64,000 nucleotides of DNA from VRUE01 sp963840565 (GCA_963840565.1 CAWIZH010000004.1:124001-188000), one strand, 5' to 3'. Counted from the first letter of the stretch, positions 37,793 to 47,628 are shown. The notes: a model not told the origin generated them from the letters alone. Numbers and translations: made by a program.

Positions 37793-38017
37793 GTGAGCCT
37801 GGATCTGATCGCGAATATCGGCTTTGCGACGTCTGTCTTTGAGGCTGTCGCGACATCGATTGGCGCCGGGGTCGTCGTCGGTGGGTTCTACGCCGCTACC
37901 GGTGCGATGTTGAGTAGGCGTTCGCGCAGGGAGGTCGAGGGCACTGCCCTCAGGGATGGATACATGGGCGGAGTCTTCGGAATACTTTGTCTGCTCTTGG
38001 ATCTACTGACGAGATAG
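37793..38017 (+). CDS. Small membrane protein of unknown function
   Basis: 74 residues from GTG 37793. Two hydrophobic stretches (FATSVFEAVATSIGAGVVVGGFYAATGAML and GGVFGILCLLLDLL) flank a basic loop SRRSRREVEGTALRD. An earlier start at 37691 is possible but adds a low-quality basic extension. It lies 2 bp before another small membrane gene; the pair probably forms an operon. Confidence 0.5.
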   Translation: MSLDLIANIGFATSVFEAVATSIGAGVVVGGFYAATGAMLSRRSRREVEGTALRDGYMGGVFGILCLLLDLLTR

Positions 38018-38018
38018 G

Positions 38019-38225
38019 ATGGGCGCAATGGGGATGCGGAACATTTACATCTCAATTGCCGTCACAGCGGCGATTCTCTTCGGCGGAGGCTTTGCGGTGC
38101 AGCATGTTGGCGGGACCGCAATTCAAGTTGTCACCGTCATAGCGGCCGCGGCCGGTTTCATCGTGCTCCACGCCCTCGACGGTCGCGATCGGCGCCGGGC
38201 GCAGGCCAATCGAAAGACCGCTTAG
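38019..38225 (+). CDS. Small membrane protein of unknown function
   Basis: 68 residues with two predicted helices (IYISIAVTAAILFGGGFAV, AIQVVTVIAAAAGFIVLHAL) and a charged tail DGRDRRRAQANRKTA. Several ATGs are possible (38019, 38028, 38034). Its stop overlaps that of the convergent VWA-domain gene by 4 bp. No family recognised. Confidence 0.5.
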   Translation: MGAMGMRNIYISIAVTAAILFGGGFAVQHVGGTAIQVVTVIAAAAGFIVLHALDGRDRRRAQANRKTA

Positions 38226-39625
38226 TCCGAGGCGGGTACGCCGCCGGCGACGACGTTGACGAAGTTCTCCAGGTGGCGGGTGGTCCAGCACTCGAAGGCG
38301 CCGTCGCAGTAGCGCTCGTAGGCGGCCATCACCGAGTCGCCGTAGTTCCAGTAGAGCTTTGGCTCGGGGTTGAGCCAGAAGAGCCGGCCGGCCCGTTCGG
38401 AGACTTGGGCGAAGACGTCGGCGTGGGGCTCGCGGCCGTTGGTGCGGGCGTCGCCGAGCACGATCACGGTCGAGCGGGGGTCGAGTTCGTCGGAGATCTT
38501 GCCGAGGAACTCGAGCCAGACGCGGCCGTAGTCGGTGTAGCCGGAGACGTCGGCGACGCCGCCCTCGCTGGAGATTTTCTGGGCGATGACGCGGAAGTCG
38601 CGCTCGTGCTCGAAGACGTCGGTCACCTCGGAGATGCGCTCGATGAAGACGAAGCTGCGCAGCTTGCGGAAGGAGTCGTGGAGGGCGTGCAGGACGGAGA
38701 GGAAGAAGACGCTGGCCGAGGTGACCGAGGTCGAGACGTCGCAGAGGACGTAGATCTCGGGCCGGCGCGGGCGCTTCGGGCGGTAGCGCAGGTGCATCGG
38801 CACGCCACCGGTCTCCAGTGATGCCCGCATCGTCCGCCGCACGTCGATGCTCCGTCCCTGGCGGCGCCCCCGCTGCTCGTGCCCCAGCGTCGCCAGGCGC
38901 CGCTTCATCTGCGAGACGGCACGGTGCACGGCGGCGAGGTCCTGGGTTGGGTTGGTCGGCAGCGCCCGGTCGAGCTCGGCCAGGGGGCGGGAGGGGGGCA
39001 GGGTGGAGGTGCGCTCGATCAGGTCGCGCTCGAGCTCGCGGCGCAGGTGGCGCTCGAAGCGGTTGAGCTGATCGCGGTCGATCGGAACCTGCTCGGCCGC
39101 GCCGTCCTCGGCCGGGGCCTGGGTGCCGGCCGAGAGTCCCAGCGTGCGGCGGATCCGCTGCACGTCGACGCCGACCACGCCCGAGCCCTCGCCCTGGCGG
39201 CCGAAGGCGGCGATCGCCAGCCGCGCCAGGTCGCGCATCTCGTTCTCGTCGCCCTCGAGGATCGCCTGGCGCACCTGCTCGCGCAGCTCGTCGATGTCGA
39301 GCCGCTCGCCGCCCTCCTGGCGCTGCGCTGTCTCATCGATGCCGCGCTCGATCGCCTCCGCCTCGGCGGCGCGGAAGAACCAGCGCTCGAAGAGCAGTTC
39401 GAAGAGGCGCCGGTCCTCCTGTGACTTGGCGATCGTCGCCGCCAGTGCCTCGCGGAAGTCGTCCTGCGAGGTCCAGGGCACTTGTTCCAGCGCGGCGAAG
39501 GCGTCGAGGATCTCCGAGGTGCCGACGGCGACGCCCTCGTTGCGAAGCTCCTCGCAGAAGCCGAGCAGCTTCGCCGCCAGCCCCGGCGGCCCGGTCTCAG
39601 CCTTGGGGCCGTACGGCGTCGGCAA
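38222..39625 (-). CDS. VWA-domain protein, CoxE-like
   Basis: 467 residues without a frameshift. The N-terminal region (FCEELRNEGVAVGTSEILDAFAAL) and a charged linker precede a C-terminal von Willebrand A domain with the MIDAS-like motif EIYVLCDVSTSVTSAS, later GYTDYGRVW and STVIVLGDARTNG. CoxE/YehP-type VWA proteins partner with MoxR AAA+ ATPases, and a MoxR gene lies directly upstream with a 29-bp overlap. The start TTG 39625 is inferred from this coupling; other non-ATG starts are possible. In carboxydotrophs the pair matures CO dehydrogenase, but no such genes are here, so the client is unknown. Confidence 0.85.
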   Translation of the reverse strand: MPTPYGPKAETGPPGLAAKLLGFCEELRNEGVAVGTSEILDAFAALEQVPWTSQDDFREALAATIAKSQEDRRLFELLFERWFFRAAEAEAIERGIDETAQRQEGGERLDIDELREQVRQAILEGDENEMRDLARLAIAAFGRQGEGSGVVGVDVQRIRRTLGLSAGTQAPAEDGAAEQVPIDRDQLNRFERHLRRELERDLIERTSTLPPSRPLAELDRALPTNPTQDLAAVHRAVSQMKRRLATLGHEQRGRRQGRSIDVRRTMRASLETGGVPMHLRYRPKRPRRPEIYVLCDVSTSVTSASVFFLSVLHALHDSFRKLRSFVFIERISEVTDVFEHERDFRVIAQKISSEGGVADVSGYTDYGRVWLEFLGKISDELDPRSTVIVLGDARTNGREPHADVFAQVSERAGRLFWLNPEPKLYWNYGDSVMAAYERYCDGAFECWTTRHLENFVNVVAGGVPASD

Positions 39626-40478
39626 GCTTCACCCCGACCCGCTCCGCGACCAGATCGATATCGGTGCGGTGCTTGACGATGATCGACATCGACTGCTCGA
39701 AGGTCTCGCGGTCGATGTCCTCGGCTCCCATCAGCAGCAGCGTCCGCGCCCAGTCGATCGACTCGGCGATCGAGGGCGGCTTCTTCAGGTCGAGGGCGCG
39801 GACCATCCGCACCACCTCGACCATCCGCTGCGCCAGCGCCTCGGGCAGCTCCGGCGTGTGCAGGCGGACGATCTCCATCTCCCGCTCGAGGTCCGGGTAG
39901 TCGAGCCAGAGGTAGAGGCAGCGACGCTTCAGCGCCTCGGTCAGCTCGCGCGAGTTGTTCGAGGTGAGGACGACGATCGGCATCGTCGTCGCCGAGACCT
40001 GGCCCAGCTCGGGGATCGTGATCTGGAAGTCGGAGAGCAGCTCGAGCAGCATCGCCTCGAACTCCTGGTCGGTCTTGTCGATCTCGTCGATCAGCAGCAC
40101 CACCGGCTCGGGGCTGGCGATCGCCTGCAGTAGCGGGCGCTCGAGCAGGAACTCCTTGTCGAAGATGTCGCCGTGGACGTCCTCCCAGCCGTCCTCGCCG
40201 CCGGCCTGGATCCGCAGCAGCTGCTTGCGGTAGTTCCACTCATACAGCGCCTTGGCCTCGTCGAGCCCCTCGTAGCACTGCAGGCGGATCAGCTCGCGGC
40301 CGGTGGCGCGGGAAAGCGCCTTGGCCAGCTCGGTCTTGCCGACCCCCGCCGGGCCCTCGACCAGGACCGGCTTGCCGAGCCGCTGGGCGAGGAAGGAGAC
40401 CAGCGCCGCGGACTCGTCGGCGAGGTAGCCGGCCTGGGCCAGCGCGTCCTTAACCTCCGCTACAGAGCCGTCGGCCAT
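39597..40478 (-). CDS. MoxR-family AAA+ ATPase
   Basis: 293 residues. Walker A VEGPAGVGKTE, Walker B VVLLIDEIDKTD, sensor-1 VVLTSNNSRELTEALKRRCLYLWLDYP. This is the CoxD-like MoxR subfamily, which acts as a chaperone inserting cofactors or remodelling complexes with a VWA partner, here encoded immediately downstream. Start ATG 40478; TATCAT lies 6 nt upstream and no Shine-Dalgarno is seen. It diverges from a small membrane protein gene. Confidence 0.92.
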   Translation of the reverse strand: MADGSVAEVKDALAQAGYLADESAALVSFLAQRLGKPVLVEGPAGVGKTELAKALSRATGRELIRLQCYEGLDEAKALYEWNYRKQLLRIQAGGEDGWEDVHGDIFDKEFLLERPLLQAIASPEPVVLLIDEIDKTDQEFEAMLLELLSDFQITIPELGQVSATTMPIVVLTSNNSRELTEALKRRCLYLWLDYPDLEREMEIVRLHTPELPEALAQRMVEVVRMVRALDLKKPPSIAESIDWARTLLLMGAEDIDRETFEQSMSIIVKHRTDIDLVAERVGVKLADAVRPQG

Positions 40479-40484
40479 GGGGCG

Positions 40485-40490
40485 ATGATA
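40485..40490 (-). promoter_or_regulatory. Candidate leaderless -10 box of the moxR gene
   Basis: TATCAT on the minus strand, 6 nt before ATG 40478. On the plus strand the overlapping GATAAT (40487-40492) lies 8 nt before GTG 40501, so the two divergent -10 boxes overlap. Confidence 0.4.
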
Positions 40491-40500
40491 ATCCGGTGCA

Positions 40501-40755
40501 GTGCTCGACCTCGTCCTCCCACTCGCCTCGTTGCTGCCGCACAGCGCCGGCCCCTACATCGCGCTGGTCCTGATCGGCTTCGCGGTCGGCATCCTCGGCC
40601 ACCTCAGCACGGCCCGCTGGCTGGTCGCCGCCGGGGTGATCCTGATCTTTCTCGGCGCCCTGCTCTTCCCCCTGGCGCTGAACCTGACCGAGGAAAGCCC
40701 GCGCTCGCTCGATGCCCCCAAAGAAAGCGTGCAGCCGGTCGAAATAGTCCCTTGA
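40501..40755 (+). CDS. Small membrane protein of unknown function
   Basis: 84 residues from GTG 40501, with two helices (GPYIALVLIGFAVGILGHL, WLVAAGVILIFLGALLFPLAL) and a short acidic tail. It diverges from moxR with 22 bp between starts and lies just upstream of the PPK2 gene, which has its own candidate -10 box. No family recognised. Confidence 0.6.
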   Translation: MLDLVLPLASLLPHSAGPYIALVLIGFAVGILGHLSTARWLVAAGVILIFLGALLFPLALNLTEESPRSLDAPKESVQPVEIVP

Positions 40756-40766
40756 GAGCCGGGGCA

Positions 40767-40772
40767 TAGGAT
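40767..40772 (+). promoter_or_regulatory. Candidate leaderless -10 box of the PPK2 gene
   Basis: TAGGAT, 6 nt before ATG 40779, no Shine-Dalgarno in between. Confidence 0.35.
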
Positions 40773-40778
40773 CGAGCG

Positions 40779-41540
40779 ATGGGACGGCTCGATGAAGTTG
40801 ACCTCTCGCTTAGCCTCGGCCGTAAAGAGGAGGAGCGCGAGCTGAGCGCCGCCTGGCAGCGGCTGACGCAGCTGCGGCTGACCCTCGGCGGGCTGATCGG
40901 GAGGCAGGGGATCGGACCGCCGGTGCTCATCGTCTTCGAGGGCTGGGACGCCTCGGGCAAGGGCGGCGCGATCAAACGCCTCGTCGCCCCGCTCGACCCG
41001 CGCCACGTCCGCGTCGTCCAGTTCGCCGCGCCAACCGAGGACGAGAAGCGCCACCATTTCCTCTGGCGCTTCTGGCCGGCGTTGCCGGGCTGGGGCGGGA
41101 TGGCTGTTTTCGATCGCTCCTGGTATGGCCGGGTGCTGGTCGAGCGGGTCGACGGCCTGGCCGATCGGGAGCAGTGGCTGCGCGCCTACGACGAGATCAT
41201 CGATTTCGAGCGCGGCCTCGCCGAAGAGGGCGCGATCATCGTCAAGTTCTGGCTCCACATCTCCGAGGCCGAGCAGCTGAAGCGCTTCGAACAGCGCGCC
41301 GCCGACCCGCTGAAGGCCTGGAAGCTGACCGAGGAAGACTGGTCCAACCGGGCCAAGCGGAGCGAGTACGAAGAGGCGGTCGAGGACATGATCGGCCGCA
41401 CCGACCAGCCGCGCGCGCCATGGCACCTGATCGCCGCCGAGTCGAAGCGCCACGCCCGCGTCGCCGTCGTGCGCACGGTCAACGAAGCGATCGAAGCCGG
41501 GATGCGGGCCTGGGGCCAAGAGCCGCCCCCCACACGCTAG
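40779..41540 (+). CDS. Polyphosphate kinase 2 family protein
   Basis: 253 residues. Transfers phosphate between polyphosphate and a nucleotide in the cytoplasm. Walker A GWDASGKGGAIKRL, Walker B/lid region GGMAVFDRSWYGRVLVERVDG, then KFWLHISEAEQLKRFEQRA and WKLTEEDWSNRAKRSEYEEA, all standard PPK2 signatures. Size fits a single-domain PPK2. The nucleotide preference (AMP, ADP or GDP) is not readable from these motifs alone. No frameshift. A lipoprotein gene follows after 44 bp. Confidence 0.93.
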   Translation: MGRLDEVDLSLSLGRKEEERELSAAWQRLTQLRLTLGGLIGRQGIGPPVLIVFEGWDASGKGGAIKRLVAPLDPRHVRVVQFAAPTEDEKRHHFLWRFWPALPGWGGMAVFDRSWYGRVLVERVDGLADREQWLRAYDEIIDFERGLAEEGAIIVKFWLHISEAEQLKRFEQRAADPLKAWKLTEEDWSNRAKRSEYEEAVEDMIGRTDQPRAPWHLIAAESKRHARVAVVRTVNEAIEAGMRAWGQEPPPTR

Positions 41541-41584
41541 CTTTACGGCTACGCCCATCCGACCCTTCCAGGAGGCCCACCGCT

Positions 41585-42707
41585 TTGAGCCGAGCTCGCA
41601 TCCTCACCCTCTTCCTGGCGCTGATCGCGCTGGCATCCGCCTTCGCCGCCTGCGGTGGGGGCGGCAGCGACAGCCCCCAGGCGGTCGTCGACGAAGCGAC
41701 CCTGCAGGGGGTCGAAAGCGGCGATATCAACCTCTCGCTCGGCGTCGACGTCAAGGGCGAAAAAAGCGGCCACATCGACGTCGGCCTCTCCGGCCCGTTC
41801 CAGAAAGAAAGCGAAGCCGAACTGCCCGAACTCGACCTGACCGCCGCGGCAAAGGGCTCGATCGGCGGCAAAGACATCGACTTCGACGGCGGCTTCACCC
41901 TGCTCGGTGGCAACAAGGCCTACGTCGGCTACGAAGGCACCGAGTACGAAGTCGACCCGACCACCTTCGGCTTCGTCAAATCGGCGCTCAAAAAACAGGG
42001 CGGTGGACAGGCCGAGCGAAGCCAGCGCCTGCACGGAAGCGGTCGGGCAAGCTGAAGATCTCCGACTTCATGGAAAACCTCAAGGAAGGCGGCAGCGCCG
42101 ACGTCGGCGGCACCAGCACGACCAAGGTCAGCGGCGACCTCAACGCCTCGGCGGCGCTCGATACGGTCAGCGACCTGATCGAAGACCCGGCTTGCAGCGA
42201 ACAGCTGGAAGCGGCCGGCCCGCTTCCCTCGGCGGCCGAACTGGACGCGGCGAAGGGCAAAGTGCAGGACTCGGTCAAGGACGCCCACGTCGACCTCTAC
42301 GTCGGCGACGATCACATCGTGCGGCAGATCTCCGCTCGAGGCGACGATCGAACCGCCCGCCGGCGCCGGCAGCAAAGGCGTCAAGAGCGTCAAGCTCGAT
42401 CTCGACCTGAAGCTCACCGGGGTCAACGAAGAGCAGACGATCTCGGCGCCGAAGACGGCGAAGCCGCTCAGCGACCTCTTCCTCAAGCTGGGGATCAACC
42501 CGATCGAACTGCTCGGCGCTCCTCGAAGGCCAGGGCGCGGCGGGGCTGGGCGGCCTGCTGGAAGGGCTGAACGGCGCCGGCGGCGGCTCGTCGTCGGGTG
42601 GCGAGCGGCTCGCGAGCTCGGGCGGCGGCCAGCAGGCCTACCTCGAATGCCTGAAAGGCGCGCACACCGCGACCGCGATCCAGAACTGCGTGGGGATGCT
42701 CCAGTAG
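41585..42707 (+). CDS. Predicted lipoprotein of unknown function
   Basis: About 370 residues across four frames (breaks near 42020, 42335 and 42515). TTG 41585 has AGGAGG 9 nt upstream and starts a lipoprotein signal ending FAACGGGG. The mature part has a beta-strand-rich alternation (GDINLSLGVDVKGEKSGHIDVGLSGPF; FDGGFTLLGGNKAYVGYEGTEYEVD; HVDLYVGDDHIVRQIS; KLDLDLKLTGVNEEQTI) reminiscent of LppX/LprAFG or LolA-like lipid carriers, followed by a Gly/Ser-rich tail with two cysteines. The resemblance is structural guesswork. It overlaps the exchanger gene downstream. Confidence 0.7.
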
Positions 42708-43804
42708 TCGCGTTCCTCCGTACTCCGTATGGCTGGCCGTACCTGCTGACGCCGCTGATCCCGCTGGCGGTGGTGCTGGACCTGGCCGGCGCCGCGGCCG
42801 GCCTCGTCTTTGCCACCTCGGCGCTCGGCATCATCCCCACGGCGGCGCTGATGGGTCGCGCCACCGAGGAGCTGGCGGCGCGCTCGGGGCCCGGCATCGG
42901 CGGCCTGCTCAACGTCACCTTCGGCAACGCGCCGGAGCTGATCATCGCCCTCTTCGCCCTCGGCCAGGGGCTGCACGAGGTGGTCAAGGCCTCGATCATC
43001 GGCTCGATCATCGGCAACATCCTGCTCGTGCTCGGCGCGGCGATGCTGGCGGGCGGGATCGGCCGCGAGAAACAGACCTTCAGCAAGACCACCGCCAGCG
43101 TCCAGACCTCGATGCTGCTGCTCGCCGCCGCCGCCCTGATCATGCCGGCGATCTTCGAGCTGGTCGAGGGCAAGGGACTGCCCCTCCCCGGAGCGGAGAT
43201 AGTCAACTACGGCTCCACCGTCGAGCATCTCTCGCTTGCGGTCGCCGTGGTTCTCATCCTCACCTACGTCGCCGGCCTCTTCTTCTCGCTCAAGACCCAC
43301 CGCGACCTCTTCAATCCCGAGTACGGAGACGAGGGGACCTGGGGCTGGTCGACTCGCAAGTCGGTCCTCGCCCTTGCCGTTGCCGGGGTCTTGGTCGGCG
43401 TGATGTCGGAGGTTCTGGTCGGCTCGATCACCGAGGCCTCGCACGCCGTCGGCCTCTCGGAGTTCTTCATCGGCGTGATCGTCGTCGCCATCGTCGGCAA
43501 CGCGGCCGAGCACTGGGTCGCGGTCCTGGTCGCGATGAAGAACAAGATGGACCTCGCGGTCAACATCGCGATCGGCTCCAGCGCCCAGGTCGCCCTCTTC
43601 GTCGCCCCGGTGCTCGTCCTTGCCTCCTTCTTCATCGGCCCACACCCGCTGGCCCTCGTCTTCAACGGCTTCGAGCTCGGCGCGATCCTGATCGCGATCC
43701 TGATCGCCAACTACGTCACCCAGGACGGCGAGTCGACCTGGTTCGAGGGGGTTCAGTTGCTCGCCGTTTACCTCGTCTTCGGGATCGCTTTCTACTACGC
43801 GTGA
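42647..43804 (+). CDS. Ca2+/H+ (cation) antiporter, CAX/ChaA-like
   Basis: About 385 residues, inner-membrane exchanger of the CaCA superfamily. The two alpha-repeats carry NVTFGNAPELIIALFALGQGL and VGNAAEHWVAVLVAMKNKMDLAVNIAIGSSAQVALFVAP, the CAX c-1 and c-2 motifs with their acidic residues. An acidic loop lies between halves. The start is uncertain: ATG 42647 overlaps the lipoprotein gene by 61 bp and its first 20 residues look non-native; the hydrophobic core begins near WPYLLTPLIPLAVVLDL. A second CaCA gene follows after 22 bp. Confidence 0.88.
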   Translation: MPERRAHRDRDPELRGDAPVVAFLRTPYGWPYLLTPLIPLAVVLDLAGAAAGLVFATSALGIIPTAALMGRATEELAARSGPGIGGLLNVTFGNAPELIIALFALGQGLHEVVKASIIGSIIGNILLVLGAAMLAGGIGREKQTFSKTTASVQTSMLLLAAAALIMPAIFELVEGKGLPLPGAEIVNYGSTVEHLSLAVAVVLILTYVAGLFFSLKTHRDLFNPEYGDEGTWGWSTRKSVLALAVAGVLVGVMSEVLVGSITEASHAVGLSEFFIGVIVVAIVGNAAEHWVAVLVAMKNKMDLAVNIAIGSSAQVALFVAPVLVLASFFIGPHPLALVFNGFELGAILIAILIANYVTQDGESTWFEGVQLLAVYLVFGIAFYYA

Positions 43805-43812
43805 TGCCGGGA

Positions 43813-43818
43813 TAGCCT
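43813..43818 (+). promoter_or_regulatory. Candidate leaderless -10 box of the second exchanger gene
   Basis: TAGCCT, 8 nt before ATG 43827, no Shine-Dalgarno in between. Confidence 0.3.
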
Positions 43819-43826
43819 CCCCGTAG

Positions 43827-44828
43827 ATGGACGTTGCGCTCCTTCTCCTCAGCTTCGCCGTAATTCTCGCCGGCGCGCTGCTTTTCACCAACGCGGTCGA
43901 GTGGATCGGCCACAGCCTCAAGCTCGGCGAGGGCGCGGTGGGCAGTCTGCTGGCGGCAGTTGGCACGGCCATGCCAGAGACTCTGATCGCGATCGTCGCC
44001 ATCGTCGGCACAGCCGAGGGGGGAGACCAGGTGGCGATCGGGTCGATCGTCGGCGCACCCTTCCTGCTCGCCACTCTGGCAATGGGGCTAGTCGGCCTCT
44101 TCGCCTACCTCTATCGCGAGCGGCGAGCTCAAGGGCTGGAGCTGAAGGCCCACCGTCCCACCCTGGAGCGGGACCTCCTCTTCTTCCTCGGCTGTTTTGC
44201 GCTCTCCCTGGCCTTGGCGTGGGGAGCGCCGGCGGCACTGCGGATTCCGGCTGGGATCGCCCTGATGCTCGCCTACCCGCTCTACGTTCGCCGCACCCTG
44301 CGCAGCGCCGGGTCGGTTCAAGACGAGGAGACGCTCGCGCCGCTCGTCTTGGAGCGTCGGCCGGAGCGACGAGACGACCCTGGGCTGCCACTTTGCGTGC
44401 TGCAGCTACTCGTTGGTCTCGGGGCGATGGTCGGTGGCGCCCATCTTTTCGTCGAGGAGCTGCTCAGCATCGCCAAGAGCCTCGGGGTCGAGCCGGTCGT
44501 CCTGGCCCTGATTCTGGCTCCGTTGGCGACCGAGCTGCCGGAGAAGGTCAACAGCTTCTTCTGGGTTCGCGACGGCAAGGACGCGCTGGCGCTCGGCAAC
44601 ATCACCGGCGCGATGGTCTTCCAGTCGACGATCCCGGTCGGGATCGGGCTGCTCTTTACCGACTGGGCGCTGAGCGGCAACGCCGCGATCTCGATGGCCC
44701 TCGGCCTCGCGGGCGGAGTGCTGGCCTACGAGGTCCTGCATCGCCGTGGCCGCTTCGGACTGCCGGCGGTGCTCGGCTGGTTCGCCCTCTACTCGGCCTT
44801 CATCCTGATCGTGGTGCTCGGCGCCTGA
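43827..44828 (+). CDS. CaCA-family sodium/calcium exchanger-like protein
   Basis: 333 residues with about ten hydrophobic segments. Alpha-repeat motifs: GSLLAAVGTAMPETLIAIVAI and LAPLATELPEKVNSFFWVRDGKDALALGNITGAMVFQSTIPV, including the paired acidic residues expected for ion exchange. It differs from the CAX-like neighbour in motif detail and is closer to YrbG-type exchangers. No frameshift. Probably plasma-membrane Ca2+ or other cation extrusion. Confidence 0.87.
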   Translation: MDVALLLLSFAVILAGALLFTNAVEWIGHSLKLGEGAVGSLLAAVGTAMPETLIAIVAIVGTAEGGDQVAIGSIVGAPFLLATLAMGLVGLFAYLYRERRAQGLELKAHRPTLERDLLFFLGCFALSLALAWGAPAALRIPAGIALMLAYPLYVRRTLRSAGSVQDEETLAPLVLERRPERRDDPGLPLCVLQLLVGLGAMVGGAHLFVEELLSIAKSLGVEPVVLALILAPLATELPEKVNSFFWVRDGKDALALGNITGAMVFQSTIPVGIGLLFTDWALSGNAAISMALGLAGGVLAYEVLHRRGRFGLPAVLGWFALYSAFILIVVLGA

Positions 44829-44834
44829 GAGGAG

Positions 44835-45305
44835 TTAAGCGGCGGCCAGCTCGGCGAGCGCTTTAAGGACCAAGTCGTCGTGCGTTTTCGGCGAGACCTT
44901 GGGGAAGACCGTGGCGATCTTGCCGTCGGGGCCGATGATGAAGGTCGCCCGCTGCACGCCCATGTACTTCTTGCCGTACATCGACTTCTCGACCCAGGTG
45001 CCGTAGGCGTCGGCCACGGCATGGTCGGCGTCGGCGAGCAGGGTGAAGTCGAGGTCGAACTTGCCGGCGAACTTCGCCACCGCCTCGACCGGGTCGGGGG
45101 AGACGCCGATCACACGGGCGCCAGCTGCCTTGTACTCGGCGCCGCGGTCGCGGACGCTGCATGCCTGGGTCGTGCAGCCTGGCGTGTCGGCGCGGGGGTA
45201 GAAATAGAGGACGATCGTCTCGCCCTTAAGGCCGGAGAGGCTGACCTCATTGCCGTTCTGGTCGGGCAGGGTGAAGTCGGGCGCAGCTGCCCCGGCTTCC
45301 AGCAC
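44835..45305 (-). CDS. bcp: Peroxiredoxin, Bcp type (thioredoxin-dependent thiol peroxidase)
   Basis: 156 residues. Reduces hydroperoxides in the cytoplasm. Motif YPRADTPGCTTQACSVRD carries the peroxidatic cysteine and, five residues on, the resolving cysteine of atypical Bcp enzymes. FTLPDQNGNEVSLSGLKGE and FIIGPDGKIATVF are further family marks. Start GTG 45305 overlaps the stop of the upstream acidic-protein gene by one base. Convergent with the exchanger gene. No frameshift. Confidence 0.93.
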   Translation of the reverse strand: MLEAGAAAPDFTLPDQNGNEVSLSGLKGETIVLYFYPRADTPGCTTQACSVRDRGAEYKAAGARVIGVSPDPVEAVAKFAGKFDLDFTLLADADHAVADAYGTWVEKSMYGKKYMGVQRATFIIGPDGKIATVFPKVSPKTHDDLVLKALAELAAA

Positions 45306-45649
45306 TACTCGGCATCCTCGCGGCCGGGGTCCTGGCCGTCCTCGTCCTCGTCGAGCTCGTCGTCGCCTTGCTCCAGCGCCGTCTCGGAGACCGAGCCGGT
45401 CGAGCCGGGGTGGTAGCTGGTCTGGAAGCTCTCGAGCACGCGGTCGCGACTGTCTTCGTCGACCGGCACCTCGTCGGAGATGCGGACCCAGTCGGCGCCC
45501 TCGTAGGCCTCCATGTTGAAGACCTCCTGGTCGAGCGAGGTCGAGTCGTCGACCACGACCAGCACCTCGGTCTGCGGGTTGAAGTAGGTCCCCGGCTGCA
45601 TCAGCAGGTCCTCGACCTCGTAAAGGTTCTCCTTGGCGGCGCCGGCCAT
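45305..45649 (-). CDS. Small acidic protein of unknown function
   Basis: 114 residues from ATG 45649. Reads MAGAAKENLYEVEDLL, then PQTEVLVVVDDSTSLDQEVFNMEAYEGADWVRISDEVP and a strongly acidic tail. There is no signal peptide or membrane segment. It is flanked by overlapping start/stop codons on both sides (TGATG upstream, TAGTG downstream), so it is translated in one operon with a membrane protein and Bcp. No family recognised. Confidence 0.65.
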   Translation of the reverse strand: MAGAAKENLYEVEDLLMQPGTYFNPQTEVLVVVDDSTSLDQEVFNMEAYEGADWVRISDEVPVDEDSRDRVLESFQTSYHPGSTGSVSETALEQGDDELDEDEDGQDPGREDAE

Positions 45650-46133
45650 CAGTTGCCCAATCCTATGAAATCGGCGACCTGTCGCTCCACCTCGGCCTCG
45701 ACGTCGAGCGGCTGCTTGCCGCCGCGCATGCGCCTTTCGTTGCGGGCGATCACCAGCTCCCTCACCTCGGCGCGCAGCTTCTGGTCGAGATCGGCCTTGC
45801 CGGGACCCGCGCTGGGCCCGTTGTCGAGCAGAAGCGGTCATCTCCGCCTCGACGTCGAGCGGCGGTTCGCCACGCTGTAAGCGCCGGTAGGACTTCGCCT
45901 CCAGCATCTGTCGCGCCTCTGCCGCCTGGACCGCTTTGTCGAGTCGGTTGCGCGGGCTGGGCTATGCGCGGCGCCGGCATCGAGTGCATCACTCCGAAGC
46001 GGCCCTTGCCGATCTCCTCCCAGGCGGCCCCCGAGCGGGCAAAGCTGAAGGCGGCGATCGGCAGGATGAAGAGCGTGATCGCGGCCAGCGCATAGCCGCT
46101 CTGCACGTTGGTCAATGCCAGGAGCCAGACCAT
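45649..46133 (-). CDS. Membrane-anchored protein of unknown function
   Basis: About 160 residues, joined over frame breaks near 45960 and 45830. There is an N-terminal hydrophobic region (MVWLLALTNVQSGYALAAITLFILPIAAFSFARSG) with one or two helices, then a charged helical tail (KAVQAAEARQMLEAKSYRRLQRGEPPLDVEAE and, in the last frame, ELVIARNERRMRGGKQPLDVEAE). The phrase G-x-x-P-L-D-V-E-A-E occurs twice, suggesting an internal repeat. Its stop overlaps the start of the acidic protein. Function unknown. Confidence 0.6.
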
Positions 46134-46188
46134 CGCCCAAGGGTAGGGGTCTCGCTCTGGCGCTGCTATCCGGTAGCCTTTGACCTGG

Positions 46189-46204
46189 TTGACTGACCAG
46201 TCAA
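46189..46204. promoter_or_regulatory. 16-bp palindromic operator candidate (copy 2)
   Basis: TTGACTG-AC-CAGTCAA, a perfect 7+2+7 palindrome between the divergent membrane-protein gene and the acyl-CoA dehydrogenase gene, 71 bp upstream of the latter's start. Same pattern as 4398 and 61059. Confidence 0.6.
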
Positions 46205-46275
46205 TCGGTGGTCGTCGCCCTGCTGCGCGGCCGCGTGAAAAGGCTTACGCACCGACAAAGAAGGAGCCTCGACCA

Positions 46276-47508
<1,233 letters not shown>

Positions 47509-47537
47509 CCAGATCACTTAGGGCAGGGGCCCTAGTC

Positions 47538-47575
47538 AAGAGCCGCCGGGCCACGCGCCTGGCGGCTCTTTTTTT
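47538..47575 (+). terminator. Rho-independent terminator after the acyl-CoA dehydrogenase gene
   Basis: Ten-base stem AAGAGCCGCC/GGCGGCTCTT (47538-47547/47561-47570) followed by a run of T, 30 bp after the stop codon. Stable GC stem and T-tract make this a classical terminator. Confidence 0.9.
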
Positions 47576-47628
47576 GCGCTTTCGCTGGAGCTAATGTGGT
47601 CTATCCAAGTCGATCGAGGGGGATCTCT

